DNA from: RGIG4708 sp045538875
GTDB lineage: Bacteria; Bacillota; Clostridia; UMGS1810
Assembly: GCA_045538875.1 (NCBI GenBank)
Contig: JAZQEG010000010.1
Coordinates: forward strand, 209,378 to 273,377
DNA: 64,000 bases
Direction of reading: 5' to 3'
Shown: one piece after another, positions 35,574 to 44,413 of the stretch
Layout: every line of letters begins with the position of its first letter
Position numbering within the stretch: the first letter of the stretch is position 1
Position numbers and translations under genes: made by a program
Notes under the pieces: generated by a model
What the model saw: the letters and a program-made list of their open reading frames with translations, nothing else
The model's database searches: none
What the model was told of the DNA's origin: nothing

Positions 35574-36248
35574 CTAAATGTTTTCTATTTGCCAGTCAAT
35601 AGGCTGCATATTGTTTTTTGCAAGAAATTGGTTGGCAAGTTTAAAATGATTGCAACCAAAAAATCCTCTTGATGCTGAAAGCGGACTTGGGTGAACGCTT
35701 GTAAGTACAAGATGTTTGTTACTATCAATAAACCAAGCTTTTGACTTTGCATTGTTGCCCCACAGCATAAATACAACAGGTTCATTTTTTAAATTAACCT
35801 TTTTGATTATAGCATCGGTAAGTATTTCCCAACCTTTGCCGCTGTGAGAATTTGCGTTGTCGGCCCGTACAGTAAGCGCTGTGTTTAAAAGCAGTACTCC
35901 TTGTCTTGCCCATTTTTCCAGGTAACCGTTGTTTGGAATATAGCATCCGAGCGAAGTATTGAGCTCTTTGTAAATATTGCGCAACGACGGTGGAATGGCA
36001 ATGCCCTTTTTTACCGAAAATGCAAGGCCATGTGCTTCACCTTCGCCGTGATACGGGTCCTGACCAAGTATTACCACCTTAACATCCTCATACGAAGTAT
36101 AACGTAATGCGTTAAAAATATCATTCATTTGAGGGTAAATTGTTTGTGTTGAATATTCAAGCTTTAAAAACTCTCTAAGTCGTAAATAATACTCTTTGCC
36201 AAATTCTTCTTTAAGCAATTGGTCCCAGCTGTTGCCAAGTTTTACCAT
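35574..36248 (-). CDS. ung: Uracil-DNA glycosylase
   Basis: Removes uracil from DNA to begin base-excision repair. 224 aa, family length. The water-activating motif VVILGQDPYHGEGEAHGLAFSV and the leucine-intercalation loop VHPSPLSASRGFFGC are intact. The start at ATG 36248 is preferred to the GTG at 36257 because AGG lies at suitable spacing. It is 20 nt after typA and probably cotranscribed with typA and tyrS. Confidence 0.97.
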   Translation of the reverse strand: MVKLGNSWDQLLKEEFGKEYYLRLREFLKLEYSTQTIYPQMNDIFNALRYTSYEDVKVVILGQDPYHGEGEAHGLAFSVKKGIAIPPSLRNIYKELNTSLGCYIPNNGYLEKWARQGVLLLNTALTVRADNANSHSGKGWEILTDAIIKKVNLKNEPVVFMLWGNNAKSKAWFIDSNKHLVLTSVHPSPLSASRGFFGCNHFKLANQFLAKNNMQPIDWQIENI

Positions 36249-36267
36249 ACAGCGCACCTGCCATTCA

Positions 36268-38082
36268 TTAGTTTTTCTTAGATTTTGCTCTCAATGATTT
36301 ATCAAGTATTTTTTTTCTGATTCGCAAATTGTTTGGAGTAATTTCCAAAAGTTCATCATCAGCCAAAAACTCTATACAGTTTTCAAGGCTCATAGATATT
36401 GGTGTAATAAGCCTGAGCGCATCATCAGAGCCAGCGGCACGTGTATTTGTGACGTGCTTTTTTTTGCATACATTAACAACTATGTCCTCGCCTCTGTTTG
36501 TTTCGCCAACAACCATACCCTCATATACATTAACACCAGGGCCTATAAACAATGAACCTCTCTCCTGCGAATTGTACAATCCATACGAAACTGCCTCGCC
36601 ATCTTCAAATGCAATAAGTGATCCGCGTGAACGTGTAGGTATATCACCCTTGTATTGTTCATATCCTGTCAAAACGTGGTTCATTATGCCATTACCTCTT
36701 GTGTCGGTAAGAAGCTGCGAGCGGTAACCAATTAGGCTACGCGATGGTATATTAAACTCAAGACGTGTAAATCCGTTTGAGCCTGTATTCATATTAAGCA
36801 TCTGCCCTTTACGCTCGCTGAGTTTTTCAATTACTGCACCAACATATTCATCAGGTACATCAACAACAAGATACTCTATTGGCTCCATATTAACCCCGTC
36901 AATAACCTTGTTAATTACTTCGGGCTTGGACACCTGAAACTCATAGCCCTGTCTTCTCATTGTTTCAATAAGTATAGAAAGGTGCAGTTCTCCCCTGCCC
37001 GATACTTTAAAGCAATCTGCCGAATCTGTTTCCTCAACCTTGAGGCTTACATTTGTTGCAGTTTCCTTAAACAATCTGTCCCGCAGATGTCTTGATGTAA
37101 CATACTGACCATCCTTACCTGCAAATGGGCTGTCATTAACACAAAAGTTCATAGAAAGCGTTGGTTCATCAATATCAATAAAAGGAAGTGGTTCGATGCA
37201 ATCTACTGCGCATAGTGTTTCCCCGATATGAACATCTGAAACACCCGATACCTGCACAATATCTCCAACAGATGCCTCGTTTGTTTCAACTCTTGTAAGT
37301 CCCTGATATTCATAAATTTTTGTAAGTCGGACATTAGTGGTTGTGCCGTCTTTTTTGCAAAGTGCAACAGTCTGTCCAACTGTCATTTTACCTCTTTCAA
37401 TCCTGCCAACTGCCATAGTTCCAACATATTCATCGTACTCAATGTTAGACACAAGCATTTGCAAAGGTGCGTCAAGCTCACCTTTTGGAGCTGGCACATG
37501 CTCTATTATTGCATCATACAATGGTTTTAAATCTGTACCCACTGTTTCGGGGTCAAGCACTGCATAGCCATCGCGCCCCGAAGCAAATACCACCGGGGAA
37601 TTAAACTGCTCATCAGTTGCATCAAGCTCTAAAAAAAGCTCAAGCATTTCGTCAACAACCTCGTGTGGCCTAGCATTTGGTCTGTCAATTTTGTTTACAA
37701 CAATAATAGGTTTTATATTAAGAGAAAGTGCCTTTTTGAGCACAAATCGTGTTTGAGGCATACAGCCTTCAAAAGCATCAACAAGCACAAGCACTCCGTC
37801 TACCATTTTAAGTACACGCTCTACCTCACCGCCAAAATCTGCATGTCCGGGAGTATCAACAACGTTGATTCGTATTCCATTGTACATAAGAGATGTATTT
37901 TTAGAAAGTATAGTAATACCTCGTTCTCTTTCAAGGTCATTATTATCCATTACTCTCTCATCTATCTGCTGATTTTCTCTAAAAATACCGCTTTGCCTAA
38001 GCAATCCGTCAACAAGAGTTGTTTTGCCATGGTCAACGTGTGCAATAATAGCAACATTTCTCAAATTTTGTATTGTATCCAT
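36268..38082 (-). CDS. typA: Ribosome-associated GTPase TypA/BipA
   Basis: Translational GTPase involved in 50S assembly and stress adaptation. 604 aa. G1 AHVDHGKTTLVDG, switch-region ERGITI, G3 DTPGHADFGG, G4 NKIDRPNARP, and the C-terminal BipA domain with YGLYNSQERGSLFIGPGVNVYEGM are present. The start at 38082 has AAAGGGAT. Terminal residues are basic (KILDKSLRAKSKKN). Confidence 0.97.
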   Translation of the reverse strand: MDTIQNLRNVAIIAHVDHGKTTLVDGLLRQSGIFRENQQIDERVMDNNDLERERGITILSKNTSLMYNGIRINVVDTPGHADFGGEVERVLKMVDGVLVLVDAFEGCMPQTRFVLKKALSLNIKPIIVVNKIDRPNARPHEVVDEMLELFLELDATDEQFNSPVVFASGRDGYAVLDPETVGTDLKPLYDAIIEHVPAPKGELDAPLQMLVSNIEYDEYVGTMAVGRIERGKMTVGQTVALCKKDGTTTNVRLTKIYEYQGLTRVETNEASVGDIVQVSGVSDVHIGETLCAVDCIEPLPFIDIDEPTLSMNFCVNDSPFAGKDGQYVTSRHLRDRLFKETATNVSLKVEETDSADCFKVSGRGELHLSILIETMRRQGYEFQVSKPEVINKVIDGVNMEPIEYLVVDVPDEYVGAVIEKLSERKGQMLNMNTGSNGFTRLEFNIPSRSLIGYRSQLLTDTRGNGIMNHVLTGYEQYKGDIPTRSRGSLIAFEDGEAVSYGLYNSQERGSLFIGPGVNVYEGMVVGETNRGEDIVVNVCKKKHVTNTRAAGSDDALRLITPISMSLENCIEFLADDELLEITPNNLRIRKKILDKSLRAKSKKN

Positions 38083-38118
38083 ATGTGTAATCCCTTTCAG
38101 ATTATTGTTTATCATACA

Positions 38119-38147
38119 TCAAAAAACCCCTTCGCTTGAAGGGGTTT
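38119..38147 (-). terminator. Terminator of rpmE
   Basis: AAACCCCTTC (38124-38133), loop GCTT, GAAGGGGTTT (38138-38147). On the minus strand it is followed by a run of T, and it lies between the rpmE stop and typA. Confidence 0.88.
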
Positions 38148-38160
38148 AAAACTGTATGAG

Positions 38161-38364
38161 TTACTTATCCAGACCAAATTTCTTTCTGAATTTTTCTACT
38201 CTTCCGCCTGTATCAACAAGCTTTTGTTTACCTGTGTAAAAAGGATGACATTTTGAGCAAATTTCAACAGAAATGTTTTCTCTTGTTGAACCAACTTCAA
38301 AAGTTTCACCACAAGCACACTTAACGGTAGTTGTTTTGTATTCGGGATGCAAATCCTGTTTCAT
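38161..38364 (-). CDS. rpmE: 50S ribosomal protein L31, zinc-binding type
   Basis: 67 aa from ATG 38364 (MKQDLHPEYK), preceded by GAGGTGATCACATA. Four cysteines (VKCACGETF and EICSKCHPF) form the zinc knuckle, so this is the C+ paralogue used in zinc-sufficient cells. The C-terminal HPFYTGKQKLVDTGGRVEKFRKKF is the standard signature. Confidence 0.97.
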   Translation of the reverse strand: MKQDLHPEYKTTTVKCACGETFEVGSTRENISVEICSKCHPFYTGKQKLVDTGGRVEKFRKKFGLDK

Positions 38365-38493
38365 TATGTGATCACCTCTTTCGTGAATATTGCGTTCTGT
38401 TTTCATACTTGATTAGTATATCACAATAAATTTATAAATGCAAGTGTTTTTTTAAATTTTTTAAATATTTCAATTATTTTTACCAAAAAATGT

Positions 38494-38522
38494 TTGATTT
38501 TTTCATTATGATATGATATTAT
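38494..38522 (+). promoter_or_regulatory. Sigma-A promoter of mntP
   Basis: TTGATT (38494-38499), a 17-nt spacer and TATTAT (38517-38522). The leader is about 38 nt, leaving no room for a manganese riboswitch. Confidence 0.55.
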
Positions 38523-38566
38523 TAATATGTTTGTTTTATAAAGGCTAATGAAAGGACAGCAACAAT

Positions 38567-39136
38567 ATGTCAATTTATGAAATATTAATACTAGCCGTTG
38601 CTCTCGCTATGGATGCATTTGCAATCTCTGTGTGCAAAGGGCTTGCTATGTATAAAATCAATTATAGACACACAGCAATAATTGCATTGTTTATGGGTTT
38701 TTTTCAGGCTATAATGCCAGCAATCGGCTGGATTTTTGGAATCGGATTTCAAAGTGTCATCCAAAAATTTGACCACTGGGTTGCATTTGTGCTCCTTGCA
38801 TTTATAGGCGGTAAGATGATATATGAATGTTTACACAGCAAAGAGCAACAAACCTGTAAAAATGAGAGTATCCTTGATGTTAAAGAGCTTTTTGTACTTG
38901 CAGTAGCAACAAGCATTGATGCGCTTGCAACAGGCGTTACATTTGCATTTTTGCAGGTAAACCTTTTACTTGCTGTACTTTTAATTGGATGCATAACTTA
39001 TGTTATATGCTTTTTAGGTGTTATAATTGGCAACAAATTTGGAATTAAATACAAATCAAAAGCAGAAATTGCCGGCGGTGTTGCACTCATTTTACTCGGG
39101 CTAAAAATCTTGCTTGAGCACACAGTAAATATATAA
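38567..39136 (+). CDS. mntP: Manganese efflux pump MntP
   Basis: 189 aa, six membrane helices in two repeats. The paired DUF204 signatures are ILAVALAMDAFAISVCKG and LFVLAVATSIDALATGVTFAF, each with the metal-binding Asp in a D-A motif. MntP exports Mn2+ in excess. AAAGGA precedes the ATG. SulP follows 27 nt later, so both may be cotranscribed. Confidence 0.94.
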   Translation: MSIYEILILAVALAMDAFAISVCKGLAMYKINYRHTAIIALFMGFFQAIMPAIGWIFGIGFQSVIQKFDHWVAFVLLAFIGGKMIYECLHSKEQQTCKNESILDVKELFVLAVATSIDALATGVTFAFLQVNLLLAVLLIGCITYVICFLGVIIGNKFGIKYKSKAEIAGGVALILLGLKILLEHTVNI

Positions 39137-39163
39137 ACAATCTATTACAAATGAGGAATTACA

Positions 39164-40420
39164 ATGAAAGAAACAAGCCTAATACCAAAACTATTTTTTA
39201 CACTTAAAAGTTACAGTAAACAAAAATTTATTAACGACATTATTTCGGGTATAATTGTAGCAATTATTGCACTTCCGTTGTCTATTGCCCTTGCGCTTGC
39301 ATCAGGAGTAAAGCCTGAGCAGGGCTTATACACTTCAATTATAGCAGGGTTTGTTATTTCTTTTTTGGGCGGCAGCACTGTACAAATATCCGGCCCAACA
39401 GCTGCATTTGCTACAATTGTTGCAGGCATTGTTGCAACAAACGGAATGGATGGACTGATTATTGCAACAATTATGGCAGGAATAATTCTTATACTTATAG
39501 GTATATTGCATCTTGGCGACCTGATTAAATATATGCCAAACAGCATTACAACCGGTTTTACATCAGGCATAGCTGTTACTATTTTAATAGGTCAGTTTAA
39601 AGATTTTTTTGGGCTTACATTTACACACTCCCCTGTAGAAACAATGGAAAAACTTGCAGAATTTGCAAAATGCTTTTATACAATTAACATAACAGCACTT
39701 TTAGTAGGTATATTTGCACTTATCTTACTTATTGTAACACCAAAATTTATTAAAAAAGTGCCTCCGTCACTTATAGCAATTATTGTTTGCTCACTTTTGG
39801 TTAAGCTTTGTAATTTAAATGTTAATACAATTGGTGATTTGTATCAGATTTCGTCATCGTTCCCATCATTTGTACTGCCACAAATCACAGCGGATAAAGT
39901 AATAACTCTTATTCCGAACGCATTTACAATTGCTATATTGGCAGCTGTGGAATCACTCCTTTCGTGTGTGGTTGCAGATGGAATGACAGGCAGCAAACAT
40001 AATTCAAATATGGAGCTTGTAGCGCAAGGTGCAGGCAATGTTTGTTCGGTACTTTTTGGCGGTATACCCGCAACAGGAGCAATTGCCCGAACTGCTGCAA
40101 ACATCAAAAACGGCGGTACAACACCTGTTGCAGGAATAGTACATGCAATAGTGCTTGCTTGCGTGCTTGTTATATTTATGCCATATGCTTCTATGATTCC
40201 AATGCCTGTTATAGCAGCAATATTGTTTATGGTAGCATATAATATGAGCGAATGTCGATATTTTGTGCATGTAGTCAAAAAAGCCCCAAAAACAGAAGTT
40301 GTTGTGCTCATTGTTACATTTTTACTAACTGTAATATTTGACCTCATTGTTGCAATTTGTGTTGGTCTTGCACTACACTTTATATTTTTACTAATATCAA
40401 AATTAACAAAAAATAAGTAA
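39164..40420 (+). CDS. SulP family anion transporter without STAS domain
   Basis: 418 aa polytopic protein. The SulP core is clear: IVAIIALPLSIALALASGVKPEQGLYTSIIAGF, VQISGPTAAFATIVAGIV, and AVESLLSCVVADGMTGSKHNSNMELVAQGAGN. Around 11-12 membrane segments fill the protein and it stops right after the last one (LISKLTKNK). Typical SulP proteins carry a C-terminal STAS domain and exceed 550 aa. Substrate could be bicarbonate, sulfate or another anion; not determinable. GAGGAA precedes the ATG. Confidence 0.9.
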   Translation: MKETSLIPKLFFTLKSYSKQKFINDIISGIIVAIIALPLSIALALASGVKPEQGLYTSIIAGFVISFLGGSTVQISGPTAAFATIVAGIVATNGMDGLIIATIMAGIILILIGILHLGDLIKYMPNSITTGFTSGIAVTILIGQFKDFFGLTFTHSPVETMEKLAEFAKCFYTINITALLVGIFALILLIVTPKFIKKVPPSLIAIIVCSLLVKLCNLNVNTIGDLYQISSSFPSFVLPQITADKVITLIPNAFTIAILAAVESLLSCVVADGMTGSKHNSNMELVAQGAGNVCSVLFGGIPATGAIARTAANIKNGGTTPVAGIVHAIVLACVLVIFMPYASMIPMPVIAAILFMVAYNMSECRYFVHVVKKAPKTEVVVLIVTFLLTVIFDLIVAICVGLALHFIFLLISKLTKNK

Positions 40421-40422
40421 TA

Positions 40423-40454
40423 AAAAACGAGGTGAAAAATTCACCTCATTTTTT
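40423..40454. terminator. Bidirectional terminator between sulP and pepD
   Basis: GAGGTGAA (40429-40436) and TTCACCTC (40440-40447), flanked by AAAAAA and TTTTTT. It separates convergent genes. Confidence 0.88.
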
Positions 40455-40497
40455 ATTACACTATGGTAATTTGTGATATAATAATGGTAATTATATT

Positions 40498-41898
40498 CTA
40501 CATTAATTTTAAAAGTTGTATTGTAAAATCATATACCCTGAGTACCGACGAAATGCTTGTCCTCTCACTTGTTGTGTGTATATCAAACAAATCGGGTCCG
40601 TACGAAATACAGTCTAGGTTATCTATTTTATCACTAAATAAGCCACATTCAAGTCCAGCGTGAATAACATCTATAACAGGCTGTTTTCCATACATATCCT
40701 CATATGTTTTAACAGCAAGGTCTTTTAATGGCGATTGTCCCTTAAATTCCCATGCAGGGTAATCACCATGAATGTCAACACAAAAATTACAGTTTGCCAA
40801 TATATCAGAAATATCATTTTTAAGTTGATATTTTTGTTCAGATACACTGCTTCGCACCGAAATTTCAAATTTAATATCATTATCGTTCGTGGAAACTACT
40901 CCAATATTTGAAGAAGTTTGCACCAAATCAGGTATTATTTTGTTCATACACCTTATACCGTCGGGCAAATCCAATAAAGCCTTAATTATACCTTGTGAAT
41001 CACTCTCGGTTATAGTTTGGGTTGCCACAGGCAAATCACAAATTTCGATTTTGCAATCACAGTCGCTATAGGTTGATTTTACATACTGAATATACCTTTG
41101 TGCAATACTTTTATCTACATTAGTTGCAGTAAATACAACCTCACAAGAGCAAGGAATGGCATTTTCCTTGCTGCCGCCATTTACCAAAACAATTTTGCAA
41201 TTGCCAATTTCATCAATAATTTTAAAAGCAAGCTTTATTGCATTACATTTGTTTTTGTGTATTTCAACACCTGAATGACCGCCATCGAGGCCCGAAACAC
41301 TAAGCTTGTATGTGCTTGTCACATTAGCTGATATATTACAGCTTTTTGTTCCAGTTACGCTAATGCCACCAGCGCATCCAACAGTAAATACTCCCTCACA
41401 TTCCGAGTCAATATTAAGCATACGCTTACCTTTTAATATGCTGCAGTCAAGAGCAACTGCGCCAAGCAGGCCAACCTCTTCGTTAGATGTAAACACACAT
41501 TCAATAGGAGGATGCTCAAGCAAATCATCTGTAAGTATTGCCATCATCATGGCACACGCAATTCCGTTGTCAGCGCCAAGGGTTGTTTTGTGTGCAGTTA
41601 CAGTATCACCGTCACGCAACAGCCTGATTGGTAAATTTACAAAATCAAACTCACCATCGCTGGCACACACAATGTCTGTGTGCCCCTGAATAATTACTGG
41701 CTCACTGGATTTTGTACCCTGTTTATATATAACAACATTATCACTGTTATCGCGATAATATTTAAGGTTGTTGCTGTTAGCAAAATTGCACAAGTAATCA
41801 GCTATCCCCTTGGTATTAAAAGAGCCTCGCGGAACTCTTGACAATTGTTCAAAATACTCAAGTACCTTGTTTTGTTTTATGTCATTAAACAAACTCAT
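40498..41898 (-). CDS. pepD: Aminoacyl-histidine dipeptidase (PepD, M20 family)
   Basis: Cytosolic dizinc peptidase hydrolysing Xaa-His and related dipeptides. About 466 aa. Metal and catalytic motifs are VIIQGHTDIVCA, KTTLGADNGIACAMM and FTSNEEVGLLGAVALD; GLDGGHSGVEIHK marks the lid/dimerisation domain, and HAGLECGLFS the C-terminal metal ligand. The start at 41898 has GGAGATATTT. Separated from the amino-acid ABC genes by a terminator. Confidence 0.94.
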   Translation of the reverse strand: MSLFNDIKQNKVLEYFEQLSRVPRGSFNTKGIADYLCNFANSNNLKYYRDNSDNVVIYKQGTKSSEPVIIQGHTDIVCASDGEFDFVNLPIRLLRDGDTVTAHKTTLGADNGIACAMMMAILTDDLLEHPPIECVFTSNEEVGLLGAVALDCSILKGKRMLNIDSECEGVFTVGCAGGISVTGTKSCNISANVTSTYKLSVSGLDGGHSGVEIHKNKCNAIKLAFKIIDEIGNCKIVLVNGGSKENAIPCSCEVVFTATNVDKSIAQRYIQYVKSTYSDCDCKIEICDLPVATQTITESDSQGIIKALLDLPDGIRCMNKIIPDLVQTSSNIGVVSTNDNDIKFEISVRSSVSEQKYQLKNDISDILANCNFCVDIHGDYPAWEFKGQSPLKDLAVKTYEDMYGKQPVIDVIHAGLECGLFSDKIDNLDCISYGPDLFDIHTTSERTSISSVLRVYDFTIQLLKLM

Positions 41899-41968
41899 AA
41901 ATATCTCCAATCTAACAAAATATCTATGTATTATTATACCACTTTAACAGTTATAATTCAAGCATTAA

Positions 41969-42003
41969 CAAAAAAGAGCACTGAAATTTCAGTGCTCTTT
42001 ATA
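41969..42003 (-). terminator. Terminator of the amino-acid ABC operon
   Basis: A perfect 14-bp palindrome AAAGAGCACTGAAA/TTTCAGTGCTCTTT (41973-42000), followed on the minus strand by TT and AT-rich sequence. It sits 20 nt after the substrate-binding protein stop codon. Confidence 0.88.
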
Positions 42004-42020
42004 AATTTTCAAATCTTAAA

Positions 42021-42785
42021 TTACTGGTTTTCGTATTTTTCGCAAATTGTATTTATAGAACCATCTTCGAGCATAGCGTCAATTTTAGCATTTATAGCAT
42101 CAAGAAGCTCTGTGTTGCCTTTTTTAACAGCTATACCATATTCTTCAGATGCAAAAACTTCGGCATCTTCTACAATTTTAAGACCTTCATTTTCGCCAAT
42201 AAATTTTTCTGCTGTTGAAGAGTCAATTACAACTACGTCGAGTTTGCCGTTTGCAAGGTCGAGAACTGCGTCAGCACCTTTTTTGTAGCCGTTGTAGTCA
42301 TAACCAAGTTCTTCAATGCAAGTCTGACCTGTGTAACCGTCGATAACACCAATTTGTTTGTCAGCAATATCTGCAGCTTTAGAAATGTCAGAATCCTGGC
42401 TAACTATCATAACCTGAGTAGCCTTGTAGTATGGAGTTGAAAAATCTACTTCTTCAAGTCTTTCGGGTGTAATTGTCATACCTGCAATTACGCAGTCTAC
42501 TTGATCGTTGCTAAGAGCAATAAGCAAGCTGTCAAAATCCATATTGTTAATTACGGCTTCAGCATCAATTGATTGTGCAACTGCTTTACCGATTTCGATA
42601 TCGATACCTGCAAATTCGCCTACAACGCCTGCTTCGCTATCGATGTACTCAAACGGAGGAAACTCGGCGTTTGTACCAATATTAAGTACTTTACCGTCTG
42701 TGCTATTGTCGCCGCAGCCTGCAAAGCATGCTGTCATAGCAAGTACACATACTGCTACAACAATTAATTTTAAAACCTTTTTCAT
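42021..42785 (-). CDS. Polar amino-acid ABC transporter substrate-binding lipoprotein
   Basis: 254 aa periplasmic-binding-type protein anchored as a lipoprotein: a signal peptide with lipobox (VLAMTACFAGCGDNS). The SBP_bac_3 fold shows LNIGTNAEFPPFEYID, GIDIEIGKAV, DFDSLLIALSNDQVDCVIAGMTITPER and GVIDGYTGQTCIEELG. Likely ligand is a polar amino acid. AGGAG precedes the ATG. Last gene of a three-gene operon after permease and ATPase. Confidence 0.94.
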   Translation of the reverse strand: MKKVLKLIVVAVCVLAMTACFAGCGDNSTDGKVLNIGTNAEFPPFEYIDSEAGVVGEFAGIDIEIGKAVAQSIDAEAVINNMDFDSLLIALSNDQVDCVIAGMTITPERLEEVDFSTPYYKATQVMIVSQDSDISKAADIADKQIGVIDGYTGQTCIEELGYDYNGYKKGADAVLDLANGKLDVVVIDSSTAEKFIGENEGLKIVEDAEVFASEEYGIAVKKGNTELLDAINAKIDAMLEDGSINTICEKYENQ

Positions 42786-42836
42786 AATAAACATCTCCTT
42801 AAAATTTATATAACAGCAACGCTGCTACTTACTTTG

Positions 42837-43559
42837 TTATAGTACTTTGCTTAAAAATGCTTTTGTACGTTCATTTTGATGGTTTGCAAAAATATCATCA
42901 GGTGTGCCCTGCTCCATAATAATGCCTTCATCCATAAACAAAACTCTTGTACCAACCTCTTTTGCAAAACCCATCTCGTGAGTTACACAAACCATTGTCA
43001 TACCATCATTTGCAAGAGACTTCATAACCTCGAGCACCTCTCCAACCATTTCGGGGTCAAGTGCCGAGGTAGGCTCATCAAAAAGCATAATTTCGGGATC
43101 CATAGCAAGTGCTCTTGCTATTGCAACACGCTGCTTTTGACCGCCTGAGAGCATACCTGGATATGCGTCTTTTTTGTCGGCAAGGCCAACACGCTCAAGG
43201 AGTTGCTCAGCTTTTTTAACAGCATCTTCCTTTTTGACATTGTTAACAAGCTTTGGTGCAATGGTTACATTTTCCAAAATAGTAAGGTGAGGAAACAGAT
43301 TAAACTGCTGAAATACCATACCCATTTTTTTGCGGATATTGTTAACATTTGCCTTTTTTGATGTAATTAATTCATCATCAATATAAATTTCACCCTCGGT
43401 AGGCTTTTCTAGCAGGTTAAGGCATCTTAAAAAGGTAGATTTACCCGAACCTGACGGTCCGATTACAACAACAACTTCACCTTTTGATATATGCTCATTA
43501 ATACCCTTTAAAACATCAATACTACCAAAGCTTTTAACCAAATTGTTTACTTTAATCAA
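42837..43559 (-). CDS. Polar amino-acid ABC transporter ATP-binding protein
   Basis: 240 aa ATPase of the GlnQ/HisP type. Walker A IGPSGSGKSTFLRCLN, Q-loop FQQFNLFPHLT, signature MLSGGQKQRVAIARAL, Walker B EIMLFDEPTSALDPE and the switch His in VCVTHEMGF are all intact. Translation starts at a TTG codon with GGAGGG at good spacing. It lies between the permease and binding-protein genes. Confidence 0.95.
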   Translation of the reverse strand: MIKVNNLVKSFGSIDVLKGINEHISKGEVVVVIGPSGSGKSTFLRCLNLLEKPTEGEIYIDDELITSKKANVNNIRKKMGMVFQQFNLFPHLTILENVTIAPKLVNNVKKEDAVKKAEQLLERVGLADKKDAYPGMLSGGQKQRVAIARALAMDPEIMLFDEPTSALDPEMVGEVLEVMKSLANDGMTMVCVTHEMGFAKEVGTRVLFMDEGIIMEQGTPDDIFANHQNERTKAFLSKVL

Positions 43560-43576
43560 TTTTTTGCCCTCCGTAA

Positions 43577-44293
43577 TCAGCGAATTTCGCTTTTTCTGAG
43601 TTGTTTTTCAAGTTTTGCAAAAACAAGTGTCAAAATTTTAATCATAACAAAATATATTATTGCTGTGCCTATAAGAGGCATAAATGCAATATATGTTGCT
43701 GATTTTATTTGATCGCCTGCTTTAGCTATATCACGAAGACCAACATAACCAACTATTGCAGTTTCCTTAATAAGTACTATAAATTCATTACACAGTGCAG
43801 GAAAAATATTTTTGATTGCCTGCGGAATTATTATATACACCATTGTCTGAAAGCCTGTCATTCCAAGTGAACGGCCGGCTTCAGTCTGTCCTTGGTCAAT
43901 AGAAAGTATACCTGCCCTTATAATTTCCGACACATATGCACCCGAATTAATACCAAAGGCAATACTAGCTATTATCCACTTTTCCCACGATACAGATGCA
44001 AAAATTACAAAGTAAATTATAAGCAATTGAGTAACTGCAGGAGTACCTCTGATAATATCGGTGTATATTTTGCCGATAGCTTTTAAAATTTTTGACTTTG
44101 ACAAATTGCAAAGTGCTATCAAAAGACCAATAATAATGCCAATTAAAACTGCAAGAAGTGACACCTTAACGGTAACACCTATACCTTCGAGTATAAGTAA
44201 ATATCTATCTTTGTTTATAAAGCATTTTATAAAGTCAGAAGCAATTTCACCATACCATGAATCAACTTCTGCCAATTTGTACAAAAAAGACAT
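43577..44293 (-). CDS. Polar amino-acid ABC transporter permease
   Basis: 238 aa HisM/GlnP-type permease. Five membrane helices; the N-terminal GIGVTVKVSLLAVLIGIIIGLLIAL and the coupling-helix motif EAGRSLGMTGFQTMVYIIIPQAIKNIFPALCNEFI (EAA loop) are characteristic. IRGTPAVTQLLI is also a family mark. The start at 44293 has GGGGGAT. First gene of the operon, so the promoter should lie in 44294-44400; none is clear. Confidence 0.94.
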   Translation of the reverse strand: MSFLYKLAEVDSWYGEIASDFIKCFINKDRYLLILEGIGVTVKVSLLAVLIGIIIGLLIALCNLSKSKILKAIGKIYTDIIRGTPAVTQLLIIYFVIFASVSWEKWIIASIAFGINSGAYVSEIIRAGILSIDQGQTEAGRSLGMTGFQTMVYIIIPQAIKNIFPALCNEFIVLIKETAIVGYVGLRDIAKAGDQIKSATYIAFMPLIGTAIIYFVMIKILTLVFAKLEKQLRKSEIR

Positions 44294-44413
44294 TAATGCA
44301 ATCCCCCACAAATTTTGTTTAATTAATTATATAACAAATTGAAAATATTGTCAATGAATTATTCAATATCATATGCATAATTATACAAAAACTGCGAGCA
44401 AACGAGAACATAA

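Noticed and set aside
38407..38566. Manganese (yybP-ykoY) riboswitch before mntP
   Set aside because: The likely promoter leaves a leader of only about 38 nt and no GC-rich helices are visible.
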